NCBI RefSeq assembly: GCF_009720835.1
Contig: NZ_WNKZ01000046.1
Coordinates: 1 to 46,642, forward strand
Direction: 5' to 3'
From: Pseudoduganella buxea
GTDB lineage: Bacteria > Pseudomonadota > Gammaproteobacteria > Burkholderiales > Burkholderiaceae_D
Length of the DNA stretch: 46,642 nt
Every line of letters begins with the position of its first letter. The stretch's first letter is position 1. Made by a program: the position numbers and the translations under genes. Below are positions 16,699 to 25,546 of this stretch, in pieces. Under the pieces are notes generated by a model, which ran no database searches, was not told the DNA's origin, and was given only the letters and a program-made list of their open reading frames with translations.

Positions 16699-18705
16699 AT
16701 GATACGTTTTAACCAAGTCAGCCTGATGCGCGGCGTGAAGCCGCTGCTGGAAAATGTCGACCTGACCTTGAACCCGGGCGACAAGATCGGCCTGATCGGC
16801 GCCAACGGCGCCGGCAAATCGAGCCTGTTCGGCATGCTGCGCAACGAGCTGCACCCGGACCAGGGCGAGATCGACTTCCCCGCCAAGTGGCGCATGGCCT
16901 ACGTGGCCCAGGAAACGCCGCCGCTGGAACGGGCCGCGCTGGACTACGCCATCGACGGCGACGTCAACCTGCGCAAGCTGCAGGCCGAGCTGGCACGCCT
17001 GGAAGCGCTGCCCGAGACGGCGCAGAACTCAATGGACAACGGCATCGCCATCGGCGAGATCTACAGCGCGCTGGCCGACGCGGACGCCTACACGGTGCAG
17101 TCGCGCGGCGAACAGCTGCTGCTGGGCCTGGGCTTCTCGATCGACCAGATGCAGCAGAGCGTGGCCAGTTTCTCCGGCGGCTGGCGCATGCGCCTGAACC
17201 TGGCGCAGGCGCTGATGTGCCCTTCGGATCTGCTGCTGCTCGATGAACCGACCAACCACCTGGACCTGGACGCCATCATCTGGCTGGAAGACTGGCTGAA
17301 ACGCTATGCCGGCACCCTGATCATCATTTCGCACGACCGCGACTTCCTCGACGAAATCGTCAACGTCGTCGTCCATATCGACGAGCGCAAGCTGAAACGC
17401 TACTCGGGCAACTACTCCAGCTTCGAGCGCCAGCGCGCGGCCCAGATGATCCTGGCCGCCGGCGCGGCCGAGAAGCAGGCCCGCAAGAAGGCCCACCTGG
17501 AATCGTTCATCGACCGCTTCAAGGCCAAGGCCTCGAAGGCCAAGCAGGCCCAGAGCCGCATGAAGGCGCTGGCCAAGATGGAAGAACTGGCGCCGCTGCG
17601 GGCCGCCGCCGAATTCTCCTTCGAATTCCGCGAGCCGCTGAGCGCCCCGAATCCCCTCCTGGTGATGGAAGACGTCAATTGCGGCTACCGCAGCGAGGAC
17701 CCGGAAACCTACGAGATCCGCGAGAAGACCATCGTCAACGGCGTCAATTTCAGCCTGCAGATCGGCCAGCGCATCGGCCTGTTGGGCGTGAACGGCGCCG
17801 GCAAATCGACCCTGATCAAGACCATCGCGGGCGAACTGATGCCGCTCGAAGGCATCGCCACGACGGGCAAGGGCCTGACCATCGGCTATTTCGCCCAGCA
17901 CCAGGTGGAGATGCTGCGCCACGAGGAGTCGCCCCTGTGGCACCTGCAGAAGATCGCGCCGACGGTGCGCGAGCAGGAGCTGCGCAACTTCCTGGGCGGC
18001 TTCAACTTCCCGGGCGCCATGGTGACGAGCCCGATCGCACCGTTCTCCGGCGGCGAAAAGGCACGCCTGGCGCTGTCGCTGATCGTCTGGCAGCGTCCGA
18101 ACCTGCTGCTGCTCGATGAACCGACCAACCACCTGGACCTGGAAACGCGCGAGGCGCTGACGGAAGCGCTGGCCCAGTTCGAAGGCACGCTGGTGGTGGT
18201 CTCGCACGATCGCCACCTGCTGCGTGCCACGACGGACCAGTTCATCATCGTCGCGGATGGCCGCCTGCAGCCTTTCGACGGCGACCTGGACGACTACAAG
18301 GACTGGCTGTTCAAGACCAAGCTGGGCAAGGGCACGGATGTACTGCCGGCGGCCGGCAAGGAAAACAAGACGGCCTATCCGACCGCCTCGCCCGTCGCCC
18401 CGGCCGCCGCGCCGGCCGTGGAAAAGCGCGACAAGCGCCAGGAAGCGGAGCTGCGCCAGAAGCTGTCTGCGCAGCGCAAGCCGATCGAGAACAAGATCAG
18501 GAAGCTGGAAGAGCAGATCGCCAAGCGCAATGCGCAGAAGGCGGAAGTCGATGCCCAGCTGCTGGACCCTGCCATCTACGATGCGGCCAACAAGGCCAGG
18601 CTGAAAACCCTGCTGGCCGACCAGGCCTTCTACACGAAGGACCTGGAACAGCTGGAAGGCGAGTGGCTGGGGTTGCAGGAGCAGCTGGAAGCCCTGGCTG
18701 CATGA
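16699..18705 (+). CDS. ABC-F family ATPase (YheS/Uup-like)
   Basis: A 668-residue soluble protein with two ABC ATPase domains and no membrane segment. Walker A GANGAGKSS (about 35–43) with FSGGWRMRLNLAQAL and LLLDEPTNHLDLDA in the first, GVNGAGKST with FSGGEKARLALSL and LLLDEPTNHLDLET in the second. The inter-domain linker (about 235–310) is Lys/Ala/Glu-rich like the P-site tRNA interaction motif, and a C-terminal coiled coil lies at about 575–665. ABC-F proteins act on the ribosome E site. The opening MIRFNQVSLMRGVKPLL is closest to YheS-type. Only 1 bp separates it from prmB. Confidence 0.9.
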   Translation: MIRFNQVSLMRGVKPLLENVDLTLNPGDKIGLIGANGAGKSSLFGMLRNELHPDQGEIDFPAKWRMAYVAQETPPLERAALDYAIDGDVNLRKLQAELARLEALPETAQNSMDNGIAIGEIYSALADADAYTVQSRGEQLLLGLGFSIDQMQQSVASFSGGWRMRLNLAQALMCPSDLLLLDEPTNHLDLDAIIWLEDWLKRYAGTLIIISHDRDFLDEIVNVVVHIDERKLKRYSGNYSSFERQRAAQMILAAGAAEKQARKKAHLESFIDRFKAKASKAKQAQSRMKALAKMEELAPLRAAAEFSFEFREPLSAPNPLLVMEDVNCGYRSEDPETYEIREKTIVNGVNFSLQIGQRIGLLGVNGAGKSTLIKTIAGELMPLEGIATTGKGLTIGYFAQHQVEMLRHEESPLWHLQKIAPTVREQELRNFLGGFNFPGAMVTSPIAPFSGGEKARLALSLIVWQRPNLLLLDEPTNHLDLETREALTEALAQFEGTLVVVSHDRHLLRATTDQFIIVADGRLQPFDGDLDDYKDWLFKTKLGKGTDVLPAAGKENKTAYPTASPVAPAAAPAVEKRDKRQEAELRQKLSAQRKPIENKIRKLEEQIAKRNAQKAEVDAQLLDPAIYDAANKARLKTLLADQAFYTKDLEQLEGEWLGLQEQLEALAA

Positions 18706-18729
18706 TGCCGCCGGCCACGCCGTGGAACG

Positions 18730-19227
18730 TTACGCGGCGTGGCGGGACCCCAGGTTGACGCGGCGGATCGCCATCAGCCGGTCGATATCCAGCACGATCA
18801 GGCGGCGCTCGCCCGTTTCGGCAAGGCCCAGCAGGTAGTCGGCATCGCGCGCCGCTTCCGCGCTCAGGTTCGGGAAGGGCTTGATCTGGCTGCGCGCCAG
18901 GCTGACGATATCGGTGATGCCGTCCGTCACCATCCCCATCACGCAGCTGGACAGCTTCAGGATAATGACGTCCGTGCCCGGATCGTGCTCGGGCGGGCGC
19001 GGGCCGAAGGCGATGCGCATGTCGACGATGGGCATGATGACGCCGCGGGAGACGGCCACGCCCTGGACGATCTCGCCGTCCGCGGCAAAGCGCTCGAGCG
19101 CCTTCAGGGGCCGCAGCTCCTGCACATTGCTGTAGTCGAGCGCGTATTCCAGGCCGCCCAGCCGGAAGCTCAGGTACTGGCGCACTTCGCCGTGCGCTGC
19201 GACAGTGTCAAATTTCGGCGCTTGCAT
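18730..19227 (-). CDS. cheW: CheW-like chemotaxis coupling protein
   Basis: A 165-residue single CheW domain (about 12–150: QYLSFRLGGLEYALDYSNVQEL, GVIMPIVDMRIAFG, DGITDIVSL). CheW couples methyl-accepting receptors to the CheA kinase on the inner face of the membrane. The ATG at 19227 follows GAAAGGAACACC; an in-frame ATG 18 codons upstream lacks a site. No cheA or receptor lies nearby, so this is an orphan copy. It is convergent with the ABC-F gene (24-bp gap). An 8-bp stem (CCACGCCG/CGGCGTGG, 18715–18742) spans the junction. Confidence 0.9.
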   Translation of the reverse strand: MQAPKFDTVAAHGEVRQYLSFRLGGLEYALDYSNVQELRPLKALERFAADGEIVQGVAVSRGVIMPIVDMRIAFGPRPPEHDPGTDVIILKLSSCVMGMVTDGITDIVSLARSQIKPFPNLSAEAARDADYLLGLAETGERRLIVLDIDRLMAIRRVNLGSRHAA

Positions 19228-19365
19228 GGTGTTCCTTTCTCGATCGTGGCCGCCGCGACGCATGGCGGCAGAGTCAGGCATTGACCATCGTAACCGTCGG
19301 TGGCCTTGACACGTTGACCGGGCTCAATGATTCCACCTGCCGTGCCCGCCTGAACAAGACCCGGA

Positions 19366-19385
19366 CAAAACCGGCAACAGTCCCC
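19366..19385 (-). repeat. Decayed copy of the GGGGACTGTCCCCGG element
   Basis: Read on the minus strand, 17 of 20 bases match the right half of the element at 12919–12938 (GGGGACTGTCCCC followed by GGTTTT). It lies in the 230-bp cheW–racemase gap. Apart from this repeat and the promoter next to it I see nothing else in that gap. Confidence 0.5.
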
Positions 19386-19398
19386 TGTTTTACAGCAA

Positions 19399-19427
19399 TT
19401 GACAGCACCGCCGGCCGCCGCTACCGT
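19399..19427 (+). promoter_or_regulatory. Possible promoter of the CoA racemase-like gene
   Basis: A perfect −35 TTGACA (19399–19404), 17-bp spacer and TACCGT (19422–19427) lie 30 bases before the TTG start at 19458. The −10 is weak but spacing is ideal. Confidence 0.45.
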
Positions 19428-19457
19428 GGGGCTCTTCCCTTGCCGAAGGAGCCGCCC

Positions 19458-20540
19458 TTGTCAACGCCCGCCCTGCCCCTCGCCGGCATCCGCGTCCTCG
19501 ACCTCACCCGCCTGCTTCCCGGCCCCGTGGCCACCCTGCGGCTGGCCGAGATGGGCGCCGACGTGCTGAAGATCGAAGAGCCCGGCGACGGCGACTACGC
19601 CCGCGCCATCGGTCCGGCACGCTGCGAAGTCTCGCAGTTCTTCGTGGCCGTCAACCGGGGCAAGCGCCTGCTGCGCCTGGACCTGAAGGACGCGGCCGGA
19701 CGCGACGCGCTGCTCGCCCTGGTCGACACGGCCGACGTGCTGGTGGAAAGCTTCCGGCCGGGCGTGATGGACCGCCTGGGCCTGGGCTGGCAGGATCTGA
19801 AAAGCCGCAATCGCCGCCTCGTGATGTGCGCCATTTCCGGCTACGGCGCCACCGGTCCGATGGCGCATCTGGCAGGCCACGACATCAACTACACGGGCCT
19901 TGCCGGCATGCTGGCGCAGAACGCCGGGCCGGACGGCCGCCCCGTGCTGCCGAACCTGCAGGTGGGCGACCTGCTGGGCGGCGCCCAGTCGGCCGTGCAG
20001 GGCATCCTGGCCGCGCTGGTGGCCGTCAAGTGTGGCGGGATGGGCAGCTTCGTCGACGTGTCGATGACGGACGCCGTGTTCGCCCACAACATCATGCCGC
20101 TGGTGGCCCACAACAACGGCCAGGCGGCACCGCCGGGGCGCGACCTGCTGACGGGCGGGGTGCCCTGCTATAACGTCTACCGTACCCTGGACGGCCGCTG
20201 GATGGCCGTCGGCGCGCTGGAACTGAAATTCTGGCAGGGCTGCTGCGCCGTGCTGGGGCGGCCGGACCTGGCGGGGCGGCACTGGCAGCTGGGCCAGAGA
20301 GTCGGCGGCGACGATGCGCTGGCCGTGCAGGCGGAACTGGACGCACTGTTCGCCACGCGCACGCAGGCGCAGTGGTGCACGCTGTTCGACGGCGTCGACT
20401 GCTGCGTCACGCCCGTGCTGGACACGACCCAGGCGCTGGCCCATTCCCTGTTCCACGCGCGCGGCATGGTGGAACGCTTCGTGCACTCCACCGAAGGCGA
20501 AAGCCTGCTGCCGGCCGCGCCGGTGCGCTTCACGGCGTAA
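19458..20540 (+). CDS. CaiB/BaiF family protein, alpha-methylacyl-CoA racemase-like
   Basis: A 360-residue class III CoA-transferase-fold protein. The N-terminus LAGIRVLDLTRLLPGPVATL and the RGKRLLRLDLK block are family hallmarks. AGHDINY carries the His, VGDLLGG the Asp and VGALELKF the Glu that match the catalytic set of alpha-methylacyl-CoA racemases, so epimerisation of 2-methyl-branched acyl-CoA esters is more likely than CoA transfer. No ATG fits; a TTG at 19458 after GAAGGAGCCGCCC gives the normal start. An in-frame ATG at 19281 would add 59 unrelated residues. Its end overlaps the convergent fapA-like gene by 11 bp. Confidence 0.85.
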   Translation: MSTPALPLAGIRVLDLTRLLPGPVATLRLAEMGADVLKIEEPGDGDYARAIGPARCEVSQFFVAVNRGKRLLRLDLKDAAGRDALLALVDTADVLVESFRPGVMDRLGLGWQDLKSRNRRLVMCAISGYGATGPMAHLAGHDINYTGLAGMLAQNAGPDGRPVLPNLQVGDLLGGAQSAVQGILAALVAVKCGGMGSFVDVSMTDAVFAHNIMPLVAHNNGQAAPPGRDLLTGGVPCYNVYRTLDGRWMAVGALELKFWQGCCAVLGRPDLAGRHWQLGQRVGGDDALAVQAELDALFATRTQAQWCTLFDGVDCCVTPVLDTTQALAHSLFHARGMVERFVHSTEGESLLPAAPVRFTA

Positions 20541-22425
20541 GACCGGAAGGCGGCTGCCACGCCAGCGCGCCGGCACTGCCTCCGGCGACTGGCGCGTGCT
20601 GCTGGGCCGCGCCGCGCAGGCGGGCCCGCACTTCCTGCGACGTCATATGCCAGGCTGGCGCGGCGTACGGGTCCACCGCCAGGATGCGCAGCTGCGTCTC
20701 GCCCGCCAGTTGCCCGACCTGGCAGCGCACGTCGCCGGCCAGCGCATCGCGGCGCCGCCGCGCCGCCAGGGCCTGCTCGCCCATCGCCACCTGCTGCGAT
20801 CGGGCCTGCCGGGCTGCCAGGGTCAGTTTGCCCACTTCCTGCAGCACCGGGGCCGCCTTGGCGGCCATCTTGCGAAACAGCGCCAGCTGCGGCGGCGTCA
20901 GGTGTACTTCGCCCTGCCGCACCCGCTGGGCCAGGGCCAGGTAGCCGCGCACGTCCTGTCGCGCCCTCAGCTCGCCGATGGCCTCCGTATGGCGCTGCGT
21001 CAGGCGGCCATAGGCGGCCGCGCGCGCGGCGAAGTCAGCCACCTCCGCGTCGTGGCGGGCCGTGTCGGGTACCAGGGCGAACAGGTTCATTTCGTTCTGC
21101 TTGCGCGGACCCGCGATGTCGATGGCGATGTGGCGAGCGGCGATGGCGCAACCGGTGGCGCAGCCGATCACCACGGTGTCGGCCACGATCTCGCAATTGA
21201 CGGCATGCCTGATGTGCACCGTGGTGCCCGCGATCACGCAGTTCTGCGCCCGCAGCACGTGCACTTCGCCGGCCCGGGTGCGCAGCACGGCATTGGCCGC
21301 CACGCCGCCGACGCGGATGTCGCCATCGGCGTTGACGGCGGCGCCGCCCATCAGGTTGCGCCGCAAGGTGATGGTGCCGCCGCGCGAGACGATGCGGCCG
21401 AACACGTCGCCGTGGATGGTGATGCCGGCGCCTTCGACGATGCGCTTTTCCTGCACCTCGCCGAATTCCTCGTAGTCGCCCTGCAGCTGCAGGTTGCCCG
21501 TGGTGCGGGTGCTGACGCCGTCGCGGTTGACGATTTTCGCGCCGATCGACACCCGCGCGCTGCGATGGTCGACGCTGACGAAGCCTTGCACGGCCGCCAC
21601 CAGGTAGTCGGTGCCGTCCGCGTGCTCGATGACGGTGCCCGGCCCCGCCACCGTCACCAGTTCCACGTCGCGCCCGGCGGGCGCCGCGATGGCGATGCCG
21701 GACAGCTCGAAGCCGGTCGTGCCGGCCGTACGCGGCACTTTCCTCAAGAGCCGCTGGCGCGCCGCCACCTGGGGAAAGCGGTTCTGGAAGCTGTGCAGGT
21801 CCAGGCGGCCGCCGGGCAGTTCGCGCGGCGCGTTCGACCGGTGCAGGGTATCGGCCACTTCGGCGACGCGGGCATCCTGCCCCGGCACGGGATCGCGCCG
21901 GCGCGCAACGACGCAGCGCAGGGTGCGGCCGCCGGCGATGGCGGCCCGCACGGCGTCGGCATCGATGCCGAAGCGGATGCCCTTGGCCCACATGTCTGCG
22001 ACAAATTCGTCGAAGGACAGTCGGACCGCCGGCGGCCGGCCCGCGCCGGCGTCGAGGAACACAGGTTCGAAGCAGTAATGCGCTTCGCCCTGCACGATGC
22101 GCACGGACTTGTACAGCGCGCGCCGGGCCGGGATGAAGGGCTCGATGCCGGCGGCAAGGCGCACTGGGCCCTCGATGGGGACGGGGAGCGGCCCGAAGAC
22201 ATGGCGCAGGAAGACGTCGTAGTCGAGCCCCGTGAAATGGCCGCCGCTGGCGAAGATGCGGGCCACGGCGTCCTGGCAAGTCTGCGCCGTGCTGCCGGCG
22301 CCGAAGAAGACGCCGTCGTCGCACTGCACCAGCACGGGGCCGGGCGGCGTGGATGCCGCACCCTGGTCGCCTGCCGTTGCCAACACCTTGTCCGAGAGTT
22401 CGTCCATGAGTTCCGCCATGTACAT
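20530..22425 (-). CDS. DUF342/FapA (flagellar assembly protein A) domain protein
   Basis: A 631-residue protein. The N-terminal third is mixed alpha/beta, followed by a FapA/DUF342 domain (about 160–330, including TDYLVAAVQGFVSVDHRSARV) and a long beta-helix-like region of short repeats rich in Gly, Val and Ala (about 330–450: GDVFGRIVSRGGTITLRRNL, TTVHIRHAVNCEIVADTVVIG). The C-terminus is a helical coiled coil (about 480–600). Proteins of this kind are linked to flagellar or polar assembly in some gammaproteobacteria, but the biochemical role is unclear. The ATG at 22425 follows TACGGA; another lies two codons later. Nearby cheW, motA and pilU make a motility link plausible. Confidence 0.8.
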   Translation of the reverse strand: MYMAELMDELSDKVLATAGDQGAASTPPGPVLVQCDDGVFFGAGSTAQTCQDAVARIFASGGHFTGLDYDVFLRHVFGPLPVPIEGPVRLAAGIEPFIPARRALYKSVRIVQGEAHYCFEPVFLDAGAGRPPAVRLSFDEFVADMWAKGIRFGIDADAVRAAIAGGRTLRCVVARRRDPVPGQDARVAEVADTLHRSNAPRELPGGRLDLHSFQNRFPQVAARQRLLRKVPRTAGTTGFELSGIAIAAPAGRDVELVTVAGPGTVIEHADGTDYLVAAVQGFVSVDHRSARVSIGAKIVNRDGVSTRTTGNLQLQGDYEEFGEVQEKRIVEGAGITIHGDVFGRIVSRGGTITLRRNLMGGAAVNADGDIRVGGVAANAVLRTRAGEVHVLRAQNCVIAGTTVHIRHAVNCEIVADTVVIGCATGCAIAARHIAIDIAGPRKQNEMNLFALVPDTARHDAEVADFAARAAAYGRLTQRHTEAIGELRARQDVRGYLALAQRVRQGEVHLTPPQLALFRKMAAKAAPVLQEVGKLTLAARQARSQQVAMGEQALAARRRRDALAGDVRCQVGQLAGETQLRILAVDPYAAPAWHMTSQEVRARLRGAAQQHAPVAGGSAGALAWQPPSGLTP

Positions 22426-22519
22426 TCCGTACGGAAACTGTAGGACGGCACCCACGGCGGGCTCTTGCGCGCGATCAAGCGCGCTCGAGATACGGCGCGA
22501 CGGTGTCGAATGGGGCGGA

Positions 22520-22553
22520 CAAAACAACGGGGCCGCTCTTGCGAACGGCCCCG
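22520..22553 (-). terminator. Intrinsic terminator of the small secreted protein gene
   Basis: Read on the minus strand, CGGGGCCG (22553–22546) pairs with CGGCCCCG (22535–22528) around a 10-base loop and is followed by TTGTTTTG. It lies 44 bases after the stop at 22597. Confidence 0.6.
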
Positions 22554-22596
22554 GCGGAATACTGGCTGGATACTGCGACTGTGGTCGGCGATGCTG

Positions 22597-22983
22597 TCAG
22601 CGACGGGGCGTGACGGAATACACTTCCTGCCCCGCTTCGTTGATCTGGCGCCGCAGGTCGCGCCGCTCGTCGGCCGTCATGCGGCTCATGCGGCGCGACA
22701 TTTCCGCGTTGTTGGCGTTTTCCTGCATCAGGCGGCGCTGCTCCTCGGCCCGGGCCTCGAAGGAGCGGCCGTCGCTGGCATCGCCCCAGCGGCTGTCGCG
22801 CCGGTTCTGCTGGGATTGCTGGTTCTGCTGCTGACCCCGGTCATCCCGGCGCGGCGGGCCGTCGTTCGGCCCCGCCTGGGCAATGCCGACCAGCGACAAG
22901 GCCAGGAAGCCGAGCACAACGGCGGCCCGTGCACGAAAACCCGTGCCCGATGCCTTGCTCCGATTGTGTGCCCGATCGCTCAT
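22597..22983 (-). CDS. Small secreted hypothetical protein
   Basis: A 128-residue protein with a signal peptide (AVVLGFLALSLVGIAQA, cleavage about residue 37). The mature part starts with a Gln/Asn/Arg-rich disordered region and ends in a basic helical segment (MTADERRDLRRQINEAGQEVY). Such short tails (xMxxEERRxLRRxIxxAGxxIY) are common in small betaproteobacterial secreted proteins of unknown role. The ATG at 22983 places the signal peptide near the N-terminus. It is divergent from ompR–envZ, so envelope-stress control is possible but not shown. Confidence 0.7.
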   Translation of the reverse strand: MSDRAHNRSKASGTGFRARAAVVLGFLALSLVGIAQAGPNDGPPRRDDRGQQQNQQSQQNRRDSRWGDASDGRSFEARAEEQRRLMQENANNAEMSRRMSRMTADERRDLRRQINEAGQEVYSVTPRR

Positions 22984-23128
22984 TGCCTGCCCTTTAAAAA
23001 AACACTGTGTGCCGCCGCTGCTGCGCATTCGCCCCAACCGATCCAACTGAACCATGAAGTGTGTCGGGATCGAACCAGCCGATTAACCAAGTGTATGCCC
23101 GTTTCCCTATGAGGGACAGTGCGTTCGG

Positions 23129-23153
23129 GTAAAGAATGTAACACTTTGTAATG
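23129..23153. promoter_or_regulatory. ompR: Three GTAA direct repeats at helical spacing upstream of ompR
   Basis: GTAA occurs at 23129, 23138 and 23148, a 9–10-bp period (GTAAAGAAT GTAACACTTT GTAATGGG). OmpR-family regulators bind tandem direct half-sites of about this spacing, often with GnAACA cores. It lies 76 bases before the ompR start, in the 245-bp gap shared with the divergent secreted-protein gene. Autoregulation is an inference. Confidence 0.35.
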
Positions 23154-23228
23154 GGTGCCGTCCAAGGCGCCCCGTCGCGCATTATGACGTTACCATAGCG
23201 ACATGGTTCTGACAATTCCGACAGCCTT

Positions 23229-24005
23229 ATGACCAATACTTCTACAGATTCCGGCAACACTCCCGCCAGCAGCGCTGGCCCAGCCGGCCACCAGGCCAAG
23301 ATCATGGTGGTGGACGACGACGTCCGCCTGCGTGACCTGCTGCGCCGCTACCTGACTGAACAGGGATTTAACGTCTTTACGGCCGAAAGCGCCACGGCAA
23401 TGAACAAACTGTGGCTGCGCGAGCGCTACGACCTGCTCGTGCTGGACCTGATGCTGCCGGGCGAGGACGGCCTGTCGATCTGCCGCCGCCTGCGTGGCGC
23501 CGGCGACCAGACGCCCATCATCATGCTGACGGCCAAGGGCGAGGACGTCGACCGCATCGTCGGCCTGGAAATGGGCGCCGACGATTACCTGCCGAAGCCG
23601 TTCAATCCCCGCGAGCTGGTGGCGCGCATCGGTGCCGTGCTGCGCCGCAAGGCGCCGGACGAGATTCCCGGCGCGCCGTCGGAAACGCCGCAGACCTTCG
23701 AGTTCGGCCAGTTCGTGCTGGACCTGGGTACGCGCACCTTGAAGAAGAACGGCGACACGGTGCCGCTGACGACAGGCGAATTCTCCGTGCTGAAAGTGTT
23801 TGCCCGCCACGCCCGCCAGCCCCTGTCGCGCGAGAAGCTGATGGAGCTGGCGCGGGGCCGCGAGTACGAGGTGTTCGACCGCAGCCTGGACGTGCAGATT
23901 TCGCGCTTGCGCAAGCTGATCGAGCCGGACCCGTCGAGCCCGCTGTACATCCAGACCGTGTGGGGACTGGGCTATGTCTTCATTCCGGAGGGACAGCCGC
24001 GCTGA
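23229..24005 (+). CDS. ompR: OmpR-type response regulator
   Basis: A 258-residue two-component regulator. The receiver domain (about 24–140) carries the acidic pair VVDDD, the phospho-acceptor Asp in LLVLDLMLPGEDG and the Lys in YLPKPFNPREL. The C-terminal winged helix (about 155–255) ends SPLYIQTVWGLGYVFIP, close to OmpR. An N-terminal Ser/Thr/Gly-rich tail of about 22 residues is longer than in E. coli OmpR; an ATG at 23304 would remove it but cut into the first strand, so the longer start is kept. It sits 6 bp ahead of the sensor kinase gene and probably controls porins or osmotic response. Confidence 0.93.
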   Translation: MTNTSTDSGNTPASSAGPAGHQAKIMVVDDDVRLRDLLRRYLTEQGFNVFTAESATAMNKLWLRERYDLLVLDLMLPGEDGLSICRRLRGAGDQTPIIMLTAKGEDVDRIVGLEMGADDYLPKPFNPRELVARIGAVLRRKAPDEIPGAPSETPQTFEFGQFVLDLGTRTLKKNGDTVPLTTGEFSVLKVFARHARQPLSREKLMELARGREYEVFDRSLDVQISRLRKLIEPDPSSPLYIQTVWGLGYVFIPEGQPR

Positions 24006-24011
24006 TCCAGC

Positions 24012-25403
24012 ATGGACTTTTCCTCCTTGAAGTTGCCACCGTTGAAGTTTCCACCGCTGAAGTTCCCGCCCTTGAGCCGCTTCAAGAGCGGCTTGTTCTG
24101 GCGTACCTTCCTGTTGCTGGGCGTGCTGACGACCCTGTCGCTGGCCTCGTGGATCGGCATGATCAGCGTGGTCCAGCGCGAGCCGCAGGCCCAGCAATTG
24201 GCTGCCCAGGTCATCTCGGTCGTCACCATTACCCGCGCTGCGCTGACGCACTCGGCCCCCGAGCTGCGCACGGAGCTGCTGTTCGAGCTGGTCTCGAACG
24301 AAGGCATCCGCGTCTTCCTGCTGGAGGAGGACGACGAAGTCGAGCCGCCGCCGGGCAACGCCCTGATGCCGGACATCGAAAAGCTCGTCAAGGCCAAGCT
24401 GGGCAAGGACACCCGTTTTTCCGCCCGCGTCAACGGCATGCGCGGCTTCTGGGTCAGCTTTCGCATCGGCGAGGACTCGTACTGGCTGATGCTGGAACGG
24501 GAACGCATCACGGGACTGACGGGGGTGCAATGGCTGGGCTGGGCCGCCGTCGTGTCGATCGTGTCGCTGCTGGGCGCGGCCTTGCTGTCGAGCCTGATCA
24601 ACGCGCCGCTGCGCCGCCTCACGGCCGCCACCCGCGCCATCGCCCAGGGCCGCCGCCCCGATCCCCTGCCGGAAAAGGGGCCGAAGGAAATCCGCCTGGC
24701 CAACCGCAGCTTCAACCAGATGGTCGACGACCTGCAGCAGGTCGAATCGGACCGCGCCGTGATCCTGGCCGGTATTTCCCACGATTTGCGCACGCCCTTG
24801 ACGCGCATGCAGCTGGAAGTGGAAATGGCCGACCTGTCGCCCGAGGCGCGCGAAGGCATGCAGTCCGATATCGCCCAGATGGACGCCATCATTGCCCAGT
24901 TCCTCGACTACGCCAAGCCGACCGAGGCGTCGAGTTTCGTCAACGTCGATGCCAGCGCCATGCTGCAGGAAGTGGCGCACGAAGTGGGCCGGCTGCCGGA
25001 CGTGCGCGTCATCACCGATATCGCGCCCGGCGCCCACGTGCTGGGCAACGGCACCGACCTGAAGCGCGTGATCCACAACCTGATCGAGAATGCCCGGCGC
25101 TATGGCAAAACCCCCGGCACCGACATGGCCGAGATCGACATCCGCTGCACCGTCAAGGGCATGCATGCCTTGAAAAAAGTGGTGATCGACGTGCAGGACC
25201 ACGGCGTCGGCGTGCCGCCCGAGCGCATCGGCGAGCTGCTCAAGCCGTTCACCCGGCTGGACGAAGCCCGCAGCCAGGCCAATGGCGCCGGCCTGGGCCT
25301 GGCCATCGTCGAGCGCGTCCTGCAACGCCATGGCGCGGAGTTCCAGTTGAGCAACCGCGACGGTGGCGGCCTGCTGATCCATATCGAAATGAGCGCCGTT
25401 TGA
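24012..25403 (+). CDS. envZ: EnvZ-type sensor histidine kinase
   Basis: A 463-residue membrane sensor kinase paired with OmpR. It has a TM at about 30–55, a periplasmic domain (about 56–165), a second TM (about 172–197), a HAMP linker (PLRRLTAATRAIAQG), an H-box AGISHDLRTPLTRMQLEVEM (phospho-His), and N, G1 and G2 boxes (HNLIENARRYG, DHGVGVP, GAGLGLAIVERV). The cytoplasmic N-terminus has tandem LK-x-PP repeats (residues 6–21), not seen in E. coli EnvZ. The start is 6 bp after ompR. Confidence 0.93.
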   Translation: MDFSSLKLPPLKFPPLKFPPLSRFKSGLFWRTFLLLGVLTTLSLASWIGMISVVQREPQAQQLAAQVISVVTITRAALTHSAPELRTELLFELVSNEGIRVFLLEEDDEVEPPPGNALMPDIEKLVKAKLGKDTRFSARVNGMRGFWVSFRIGEDSYWLMLERERITGLTGVQWLGWAAVVSIVSLLGAALLSSLINAPLRRLTAATRAIAQGRRPDPLPEKGPKEIRLANRSFNQMVDDLQQVESDRAVILAGISHDLRTPLTRMQLEVEMADLSPEAREGMQSDIAQMDAIIAQFLDYAKPTEASSFVNVDASAMLQEVAHEVGRLPDVRVITDIAPGAHVLGNGTDLKRVIHNLIENARRYGKTPGTDMAEIDIRCTVKGMHALKKVVIDVQDHGVGVPPERIGELLKPFTRLDEARSQANGAGLGLAIVERVLQRHGAEFQLSNRDGGGLLIHIEMSAV

Positions 25404-25468
25404 CCTGACCCATATTGAGGCAGCGCAAAGCTTGAGTCCGTCTGCAACAAAAAATATTTTTTAGCGTT

Positions 25469-25495
25469 TGTCGATTTGTCTTTTCATCATTCGTC
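25469..25495 (+). promoter_or_regulatory. Probable ECF42-dependent promoter
   Basis: TGTCGA (25469–25474), a 17-bp spacer, then CGTC (25492–25495). This agrees with the ECF42 promoter as I recall it from Streptomyces venezuelae (TGTCGA at −35, CGA/TC at −10). It is the leader of the VOC–YciI–YciI–sigma operon, 52 bases before the first start. A 14-bp A6TAT6 tract (25449–25462) sits directly upstream, unusual in this GC-rich window, and might act as an UP element or end the envZ transcript. Confidence 0.7.
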
Positions 25496-25546
25496 GTCGA
25501 TCATGAGAGCACACCCGCTCTTGCGACCACAACCGAGGAGATGACG

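Noticed and set aside
22424..22435. 12-bp perfect palindrome TTCCGTACGGAA at the fapA-like start
   Set aside because: A single short palindrome overlapping the start codon; no second site or known operator match, so not listed as a feature.
23060..23160. A tRNA-like T-arm on the minus strand (GGTTCGATCCC near 23066–23076) with a 6/7-bp acceptor-like pairing about 90 bases apart
   Set aside because: No acceptable D-arm with GG in the loop and no seven-base anticodon loop can be drawn. It could be chance or a tRNA remnant; a tRNA finder run would decide.
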